Assembly: GCA_021443065.1 (NCBI GenBank)
Contig: JABUUR010000472.1
Span: 1 to 8,499, forward strand
Source of the DNA: Fibrobacter sp.
Lineage (GTDB): Bacteria > Fibrobacterota > Fibrobacteria > Fibrobacterales > Fibrobacteraceae
Direction: 5' to 3'
DNA length: 8,499 nt
Position numbers and translations under genes: made by a program. Positions 1 through 4,440 of this stretch are shown here, one piece after another. Each line of letters begins with the position of its first letter. Position 1 is the first letter of the stretch. The notes beneath the pieces were generated by a model, which worked only from the letters and a program-made list of their open reading frames with translations, ran no database searches and had not been told where the DNA came from.

Positions 1-22
1 CCGGGTCAAGCCCGGGATGACG
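1..22. repeat. CCCGGG-TCAAG-CCCGGG palindromic repeat, cut by window edge
   Basis: The window opens inside a short palindromic element: CCGGG, the five-base spacer TCAAG, CCCGGG, then ATGAC. The same core starts again 38 bases further on (38-59) and at 181-202, and a variant lies at 8449-8467. Two CCCGGG blocks around a 5-base loop can form a small hairpin. It is a dispersed intergenic repeat with no coding content; its left boundary is outside the window. Confidence 0.75.
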
Positions 23-34
23 ATGCGGGACGGG

Positions 35-117
35 GATCCCGGGTCAAGCCCGGGATGACAATCACCAATTGGGAGGATTCTCAGTGGAGGGGGGGGGGCG
101 TAGCCCCTTGCATCATT
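35..117. repeat. 83-bp direct repeat, copy 1 (palindrome plus poly-G tract)
   Basis: This block matches 178-259 nearly base for base. In order it holds GAT, the CCCGGG-TCAAG-CCCGGG palindrome (38-54), ATGACAATCACCAA, a GGGAGGA(T/C)TCTCAGTGG segment, a run of 10 G (89-98), and a C(G/A)TAGCCCCTTGCATCATT tail. The last G residues and the tail form a second hairpin, GGGGC-GTA-GCCCC at 95-107. Compared with copy 2 there are about four substitutions and a different G-run length. It looks like a dispersed intergenic element, not a gene. Confidence 0.85.
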
Positions 118-138
118 CCTTCTGCACCAGTAAGAAAC

Positions 139-160
139 GCAGACGGACAAATCCGTCTGC
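139..160 (-). terminator. Perfect 9-bp hairpin, possible terminator for the sigma gene
   Basis: GCAGACGGA, loop CAAA, then TCCGTCTGC form a perfect 9-bp stem with a 4-base loop. On the minus strand, the direction in which the sigma gene is read, the stem is followed by GTTTCTT, a short interrupted T-rich stretch. It lies about 100 bases past that gene's stop codon. The weak T tract makes it only a possible intrinsic terminator. It could instead be part of the repeat landscape, since it sits between two repeat copies. Confidence 0.4.
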
Positions 161-177
161 CGGGGGGTATGAAAAAA

Positions 178-259
178 GATCCCGGGTCAAGCCCGGGATG
201 ACAATCACCAACTGGGAGGACTCTCAGTGGGGGGGGGGGGCATAGCCCCTTGCATCATT
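178..259. repeat. 83-bp direct repeat, copy 2, touching the sigma gene stop
   Basis: This is the second copy of the repeat at 35-117: palindrome at 181-197, a run of 12 G (229-240), hairpin GGGGC-ATA-GCCCC at 237-249, and the tail GCATCATT. The repeat covers the first two bases of the minus-strand stop codon (258-260), so the element abuts the 3' end of the sigma gene exactly. On the minus strand the GGGGCTATGCCCC hairpin comes a few bases after the stop and could protect or end the mRNA. Confidence 0.85.
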
Positions 260-1070
260 ATTTGTTTATTGCAGCGAGGAATGCGTCTTTCTTTTCCTGG
301 AGGAATTCCTTGCTGTTGTATTTGCGGATACGGCGTAAAGCCTGGTCGCGCAACTGACGGACGCGCTCATGGGAAATGTTCATGGATTCGCCCACTTCAC
401 GAAGGGTCTGGGGTGCTTCCTGGTTGATGCCGAAAATGCCGGTAATGACCTTGGCTTCGCGTTCGGGCAGCTGTTCCATAAGGTCGCGGGCCAGGGCTTC
501 GACGCTCTGTATTTCGGACTCGGCTTCGGGATTGGAGGCTCCGCCGTCGGGGAGGACTTCGGCGTATGTCGCCTTGGAGTCGGCTTTGAGGGGACTGTCG
601 AAGGAAACGCCCCGCTGGCCAATCTGGATGAGTTCGCGAATCTCTTCGTTGATTTCTTTACCACGGGACTGTTCGTGCAAAGCCTTGCGCACGCGGAGGT
701 GCTGGTTTGCGGGAAGGCGAATCAGGTTGCCCTGTTCGTTGATGGCGCGGGTAATGTAAGCCTTGATCCACCAGACACCGTAAGAAATGAACTTGAGGCC
801 GCGGGTGTGTTCGAAGGATTCGATGGCGCGGACCAGACCCATGGCGCCTTCGCTGACCAAGTCCGGCAGGGGAATGGGGCAACCGCGGTACTGGATGGCG
901 ACCTTCAAAACGAATCGCATGTTTGCAGAAATAAGTTTTTTACGGGCGATCTTGTCGCCTTCTTTGGCTTTCTGGAAAAGAATCTGTTCTTCTTCGCGAG
1001 AGAGGGGGGCGGTGCGACGAATGTCTTCTAAGTAACGCTTGAGGGTGGTGTCTGTAGAATCGATATGCAT
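258..1070 (-). CDS. RNA polymerase sigma-70 family factor (short RpoD/RpoS-like)
   Basis: A 270-residue sigma factor that would guide core RNA polymerase to promoters. It has no region 1.1. Region 1.2 lies at about 8-40, regions 2.1-2.2 at 41-83 (SANMRFVLKVA; DLVSEGAMGL), and 2.3-2.4 at 88-115 (GLKFISYGVWWIKAYITRAI). Region 4 lies at about 193-250, with LPEREAKVI and the helix-turn-helix SHERVRQLRDQALRRIRK. The paired tryptophans W100-W101, which help melt the -10 element, are kept, but the residue matching E. coli sigma70 Q437 is Ala104. Region 3 is about 17 residues shorter than in E. coli sigma70. The ATG at 1070 has an upstream AAGGAAGTAAGG ribosome site. It stands alone, divergent from the other genes. 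It may be the compact primary sigma of its phylum or a group 2 alternative sigma, so I give no symbol. Confidence 0.93.
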   Translation of the reverse strand: MHIDSTDTTLKRYLEDIRRTAPLSREEEQILFQKAKEGDKIARKKLISANMRFVLKVAIQYRGCPIPLPDLVSEGAMGLVRAIESFEHTRGLKFISYGVWWIKAYITRAINEQGNLIRLPANQHLRVRKALHEQSRGKEINEEIRELIQIGQRGVSFDSPLKADSKATYAEVLPDGGASNPEAESEIQSVEALARDLMEQLPEREAKVITGIFGINQEAPQTLREVGESMNISHERVRQLRDQALRRIRKYNSKEFLQEKKDAFLAAINK

Positions 1071-1173
1071 TTTAAAACCTTACTTCCTTAATATCGCATT
1101 TTTTAAAGCAAGTTGCGTGCCAATAGTGTAAAATTTTGAAAAGTAATGGCATAAAAGTTCCCGTTTTTTGTTT

Positions 1174-1203
1174 TTTATCGAAATTCATAAGCGATTGTGT
1201 CAA
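1174..1203 (-). promoter_or_regulatory. Candidate promoter for the sigma gene
   Basis: Read on the minus strand, a perfect TTGACA (1198-1203) is followed after 18 bases by GATAAA (1174-1179), a 4-of-6 match to TATAAT. It would give a leader of roughly 100 bases before the ATG at 1070. The boxes follow the sigma-70 consensus, and the actual preference of this organism's polymerase is unknown. Confidence 0.4.
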
Positions 1204-1227
1204 GATTCAGTGACTCTAGAATAGATT

Positions 1228-1257
1228 TTGTCATAAAATATATAAAATTCTTAAAAT
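1228..1257 (+). promoter_or_regulatory. Candidate upstream promoter for the methyltransferase operon
   Basis: TTGTCA (1228-1233) and TAAAAT (1252-1257) are each 5-of-6 matches to the sigma-70 boxes and are 18 bases apart. The leader to the chosen ATG at 1399 would be about 135 bases. In such AT-rich DNA chance matches are likely, so confidence is limited. Confidence 0.35.
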
Positions 1258-1370
1258 TATGACTTTATTGTCTAAAATTTATTACAAGTGACGTGCCCAT
1301 TTTTAGGCATTTTTTTTGGCAGGATTGATCAAATCTATGGGCATTGCATTTGGTTTCTTTCTCCTATCCC

Positions 1371-1390
1371 GTTCTTTTTTCATATATTTT
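1371..1390 (+). promoter_or_regulatory. T-tract plus TATATT box just before the methyltransferase
   Basis: A T-rich run leads into CATATATTTT, with TATATT at 1383-1388, only about 10 bases before the ATG at 1399. No convincing -35 box sits 17 bases upstream. If this is a -10 element, transcription would begin within a few bases of the start codon, giving an almost leaderless mRNA. That would fit the lack of a Shine-Dalgarno sequence there. Confidence 0.3.
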
Positions 1391-1398
1391 CTGCCGTT

Positions 1399-2175
1399 AT
1401 GTCAATTAAAGAACCCGATCAGTCCGTTTGGAACAAGTTTTGGCAAAAAAAGAACGACATGGACAAGGTGTATCCTTCGTCTCCGTCGGTTTTGGAGGCT
1501 ATCAAGAAGAATTTTAAGTTGGAGGGCATGAAAATTCTTGAAGTAGGGGCAGGTACCGGCCGCGACAGCGCTGAGCTGGCCCGCCTTGGTGCCGAAGTCT
1601 ACGTGCTGGATTTCGCTGACAACAGTTTGAAGATCGTGAACTCCCTTCGCGAGAAGGAAGGCCTTTCCAATTTGCATTTGGTTCGTGGAGACGCTTTCAA
1701 GGCTCCGTTCCCCGACAACACCTTTGACCTGGTTTTTCATCAGGGCCTTGCAGAACATTTCAAGGATTCACTGCCACTCCTTAAAGAAAACTTCCGCATT
1801 CTAAGGCAGGGCGGACATTGCCTTTGCGATGTACCCCAGACCGTTCACCCCTACACCGTGATCAAGCATATCTTGATTGCCATGGACAAGTGGTTTGCCG
1901 GCTGGGAAAAGCAGTTTACCATGCCGCAACTCAAAAAGCTGATGAACGACGCGGGTTTTGAAAACGTTTACGCATACGGCGACTGGATGCGCCCCAACCT
2001 TTACTACCGCATGCTTCGCGAAGTGGGCTTTAAGGTGGGCGTGGAGTTGCCCAAGTACCCCCTTCAGGGGACTGCCTATCAAAAGTTCAAGGATCGAATC
2101 CTGGATTCCTTGGCTACACATCCGGTTATGCATTACACACAGCTTTGCATTGGGGTCTTGGGTCGTAAGCCCTAA
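1399..2175 (+). CDS. Class I SAM-dependent methyltransferase (Methyltransf_11-like)
   Basis: A 258-residue predicted methyl transferase using S-adenosylmethionine; the acceptor is unknown. The N-terminal stretch VWNKFWQKKND is followed by motif I, ILEVGAGTGRDSAELA (residues 46-61). The acidic residue ending strand 2 is D71 in VYVLDFAD, which would hold the ribose of SAM. Then come VRGDAF (95-100), FDLVFHQGLAEHF (109-121) for strand 4, and LRQGGHCLCDVP (135-146) for the post-motif. The C-terminal ~100 residues are unusual and may bind the acceptor. I chose the ATG at 1399 because MSIKEPDQ begins normal family sequence; an in-frame GTG at 1288 would add 37 hydrophobic residues and has no better ribosome site. 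A glycosyltransferase starts 10 bases later, so the target may be a sugar or lipid-linked glycan, though a small-molecule target cannot be excluded. Confidence 0.88.
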   Translation: MSIKEPDQSVWNKFWQKKNDMDKVYPSSPSVLEAIKKNFKLEGMKILEVGAGTGRDSAELARLGAEVYVLDFADNSLKIVNSLREKEGLSNLHLVRGDAFKAPFPDNTFDLVFHQGLAEHFKDSLPLLKENFRILRQGGHCLCDVPQTVHPYTVIKHILIAMDKWFAGWEKQFTMPQLKKLMNDAGFENVYAYGDWMRPNLYYRMLREVGFKVGVELPKYPLQGTAYQKFKDRILDSLATHPVMHYTQLCIGVLGRKP

Positions 2176-2185
2176 GTCGTAAGTC

Positions 2186-3331
2186 TTGAAAATTCTTGTA
2201 GTCAATTATAGAGATCGTTTGCACCCTGCCGCCGGCGGCGCCGAAAAGCACCTTCATCGGATTTTCTCATTGATAGTCCAAATGGGCCATCAGGTTGTCT
2301 TGCTGACCACGAGCTTTTCCGGTGCCAGGGAACGCGAAGTTGTAGACGGGATTCAGGTGGTTCGCAAGGGGTCTGATTTGCTGTTCCAACTGACGGTGGC
2401 CGTGAACATCCGCAAACTGGACAGGGAATTCAATTTTGACGTGGTGCTGGAAGACTTGAACAAACTGCCTCTGTTTACGCCCTTGTTGCAGAAAAAGCCC
2501 GTGGTGGTCCAGATGCATCATTTGTGGCGGTCTTCCATTTTTCACGAAGCCTTTTTCCCTGTGGCATTCGGGGTGTGGCTTTTTGAACGGATCATCCCGT
2601 GGTTCTATCGCAAGGAACCCTTCATTGTGGTAAGCCCCAGTACAAAACGGGAACTCTGCGAACTTGGCGTGGACGAAGACCGTGTGGCTGTGATTTATAA
2701 CGGCTCTGATGATTGTACCGATGAAAACGGGGCGGACGCCCTGGAAGGATCGGATATTGACGCCCCCTATTTCCTGTGGCTTTCTCGGGTGCACCGTTAC
2801 AAGGGAATCTGGACTGCGCTGGAAGCCTTTGAAGAATTTGCAAGGAAGCATCAGGACGTAAAACTGGTGGTGGCGGGCGATGGCCCTTTGCTGAAGGATA
2901 TTCCTGCCTGGCTTGAAACACACGGCCTTAAGGAACGAGTGGTCTTGACGGGTTATGTGTCTACGGCAAGGAAACGCGCTTTGCTTAAGAATGCCGTTGC
3001 CCTTTTGCAGACAAGTTTCAAGGAAGGCTGGGGACTGACTGTGGTAGAAGCCGCTAAACTGGGGACGACTACGGTGGCTTGCGACGTGCCTGGCCTTAGG
3101 GATAGCGTACGCAATGGCGAAACGGGTTTGCTGTTTCCTGCGGGGGACAAGGTGGCCTGCGCCTTTGAAATGGACCGTGTCTACAGCGACGACGACCTGC
3201 GCACACGCCTCGAAGAAGAGGCCAGGTCTTACTCCGACGAGTTCCGCTGGGACACCGCCGCGGAACTGACTGCGAACCTTTTGCAAGATGCCGTGATTGA
3301 ACATCAGGTGGATCAGGTTGCCAATGAATAG
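2186..3331 (+). CDS. GT4-family glycosyltransferase (GT-B fold)
   Basis: A 381-residue enzyme predicted to move a sugar from a nucleotide-sugar donor to a surface glycan or lipid acceptor. The N-terminal domain begins MKILVVNYRD and has the glycine loop PAAGGAEKHLHRI (14-26). The linker region has VVSPSTKRELCELGV (148-162) and AVIYNGSD (168-175). The C-terminal Glycos_transf_1 domain shows FLWLSRVHRYKGI (196-208), LVVAGDGPLL (227-236) and LTGYVS (254-259). The retaining-GT E-x7-E motif is E280 and E288 in KEGWGLTVVEAAKLG, and GETGLLFPAGD (311-321) follows. The start is TTG at 2186, which gives the standard N-terminal strand. The ribosome site is weak, so translation probably depends on coupling to the methyltransferase ending 10 bases earlier. 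The 3' end overlaps the next gene by 8 bases. Donor and acceptor cannot be told from sequence. Confidence 0.93.
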   Translation: MKILVVNYRDRLHPAAGGAEKHLHRIFSLIVQMGHQVVLLTTSFSGAREREVVDGIQVVRKGSDLLFQLTVAVNIRKLDREFNFDVVLEDLNKLPLFTPLLQKKPVVVQMHHLWRSSIFHEAFFPVAFGVWLFERIIPWFYRKEPFIVVSPSTKRELCELGVDEDRVAVIYNGSDDCTDENGADALEGSDIDAPYFLWLSRVHRYKGIWTALEAFEEFARKHQDVKLVVAGDGPLLKDIPAWLETHGLKERVVLTGYVSTARKRALLKNAVALLQTSFKEGWGLTVVEAAKLGTTTVACDVPGLRDSVRNGETGLLFPAGDKVACAFEMDRVYSDDDLRTRLEEEARSYSDEFRWDTAAELTANLLQDAVIEHQVDQVANE

Positions 3332-4358
3332 CCGGTTGAAATCATTCCTGGTGTTTTGCCTGAAGTTGGCGGTGACCTTGATTCCGGCTTATTTCGTGTA
3401 CCGCAACATCGTGATGGCGCCGGACTGGAACATCGAAGACCTGTACGAACTGTTTACAGGCAAAAGCGTGCTGCCTTTGGTGCTTGCCTTGCTTTGCCTT
3501 ACGGTTTCAAACTTTACCGCCTGCATGCAGTGGAAGTTGCTTCTGGAAAGGCAGGATGTGCACTTGTCTTACGGTCGCCTGCTGAAACTTTACCACGTGG
3601 GTTTGTTCTTTAACAATTTTATGCCGGGTAACGTGGGGGGCGATGCCAAGAAGATTTATGACATCCGTGTGCAGGGCGGGCAGGATTCTGTGGGTGCTGG
3701 TTTTACGGCGACTTTCTTCGACAGGTTGTTCGGATTGTTCTTTATTACTTTGTTTGCACTAGGCATGGGCCTGTTGTTCTTTATGCACGATTCAGAGCAG
3801 CGTGCCTTGATGTGGCCTTCCGTTTGGATTTTTGTAGGCTTTTGCACGTTGTTCGCTTCTTTGTTCAGCCGTCGCCTGGGCAATTTGGTTTGCAGGCTGA
3901 TGGCAAAGCTTTTGCCCGAAAAGATCAACGTGAGACTGATCAATATGTTCAAGCGTTTCCAGCAGTTCCGCTCCCTGAAACTCTGGATTTGCATCAGCTG
4001 CCTTTCGGCCGTGACCCAGTCCCTTCGCATTTTTGTCCACTTTTTCTGTGGCATGGCCCTGGGCGTTGATCTTTCTATATCCTGGTATTTCTACTACATT
4101 CCCCTGGTGGCAATCATCAGTGCCCTGCCTATTTCCATTGGCGGATTTGGCCCCAGGGAATTGCTTGCGCAGTCCTTGTTTGCAAAGGCCGGCGTTGCAA
4201 GCCTGGAATCTGTAGTTATCCAACTTTTGGCCTACTTTGTAAGCCTTGTGATTAGTCTGTTCGGAGCCTTTGTGTTTTTACTTGACGGCGGTTCGCCGAG
4301 GGTAAAGGCGGTCGCTCAAGGCCTTGGAACAGACGACGCTAATGGTAAGGACGCGTAA
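3324..4358 (+). CDS. Flippase-like/lysylphosphatidylglycerol synthase TM family membrane protein
   Basis: A 344-residue polytopic inner-membrane protein. Hydrophobic segments lie near residues 8-29, 48-67, 88-100, 134-154, 166-182, 219-245, 255-275 and 296-320. Two family signatures are clear: FFNNFMPGNVGGDAKKIY (95-112) and ALPISIGGFGPRELLA (267-282), typical of PF03706 (UPF0104, the membrane part of MprF). The lysyl-transfer domain of MprF is absent, so aminoacylation is not expected. Members of this size are often found beside glycosyltransferases and are thought to handle lipids or lipid-linked sugars. The ATG at 3324 has AGG six bases upstream and overlaps the glycosyltransferase stop by 8 bases, a sign of translational coupling. 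An in-frame TTG at 3297 would add 9 residues but has no such support. The exact substrate is unknown. Confidence 0.9.
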   Translation: MNSRLKSFLVFCLKLAVTLIPAYFVYRNIVMAPDWNIEDLYELFTGKSVLPLVLALLCLTVSNFTACMQWKLLLERQDVHLSYGRLLKLYHVGLFFNNFMPGNVGGDAKKIYDIRVQGGQDSVGAGFTATFFDRLFGLFFITLFALGMGLLFFMHDSEQRALMWPSVWIFVGFCTLFASLFSRRLGNLVCRLMAKLLPEKINVRLINMFKRFQQFRSLKLWICISCLSAVTQSLRIFVHFFCGMALGVDLSISWYFYYIPLVAIISALPISIGGFGPRELLAQSLFAKAGVASLESVVIQLLAYFVSLVISLFGAFVFLLDGGSPRVKAVAQGLGTDDANGKDA

Positions 4359-4440
4359 AGCCTTCCTTTTTTAGATTCTGGTGGCGGGCCTGTTGTGAAC
4401 CGAGCTTGCAGGATATCGCCCCATTCCAAAACGAGGAACT
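4359..4440 (+). promoter_or_regulatory. Short intergenic region with T-tract and TAGATT box
   Basis: Eighty-two bases separate the membrane-protein gene from the helicase gene. A run of six T (4367-4372) flows into TAGATT (4372-4377), a -10-like box, but no -35 match is clear. The T run follows only a 4-bp AAGG/CCTT stem, too weak to call a terminator. AGGA at 4434-4437 is the ribosome site for the ATG at 4441. The helicase may thus have its own promoter or continue the upstream operon. Confidence 0.3.

Larger units (their letters stand above)
1071..1398. other. AT-rich divergent intergenic region
   Basis: A 328-base non-coding stretch lies between the divergent sigma and methyltransferase genes. 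It is much richer in A and T than the flanking genes and holds promoter-like boxes in both directions, listed separately. No convincing small gene, RNA gene or strong hairpin is visible. A GTG at 1288 opens an in-frame extension of the methyltransferase, but that peptide is hydrophobic, low in complexity and unlike the family N-terminus, so I treat 1288-1398 as non-coding. Confidence 0.7.

Noticed and set aside
1..260. CRISPR array or integron attC array
   Set aside because: There are only two full units, with unequal spacing, poly-G inside the repeat and no cas or integrase gene. The palindromes do not have attC structure.
227..427. 66-codon plus-strand frame starting in the poly-G repeat
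   Set aside because: Low-complexity start in a repeat, and it runs antisense into the sigma gene.
369..1031. 220-codon plus-strand frame opposite the sigma gene
   Set aside because: Gly/Phe-rich shadow of the sigma reading frame, with no ribosome site or motif.
1325..1332. TTGATCAA palindrome in the divergent intergenic region
   Set aside because: An 8-base palindrome without extension is expected by chance in AT-rich DNA.
1288..1398. GTG-initiated N-terminal extension of the methyltransferase
   Set aside because: The 37 added residues are hydrophobic and low in complexity, come from AT-rich promoter-like DNA and precede a normal family N-terminus at 1399.
2163..2184. Short direct repeat GTCGTAAG (2163-2170 and 2177-2184) at the methyltransferase-glycosyltransferase junction
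   Set aside because: Eight bases repeated once in a 10-base gap can arise by chance, and no function is implied.
2267..3304. 345-codon minus-strand frame opposite the glycosyltransferase
   Set aside because: Antisense shadow; the GT4 motifs on the other strand are unambiguous.
3297..3323. TTG start nine codons upstream for the membrane protein
   Set aside because: The ATG at 3324 has AGG six bases upstream and gives the usual short positively charged N-terminus before the first membrane segment.
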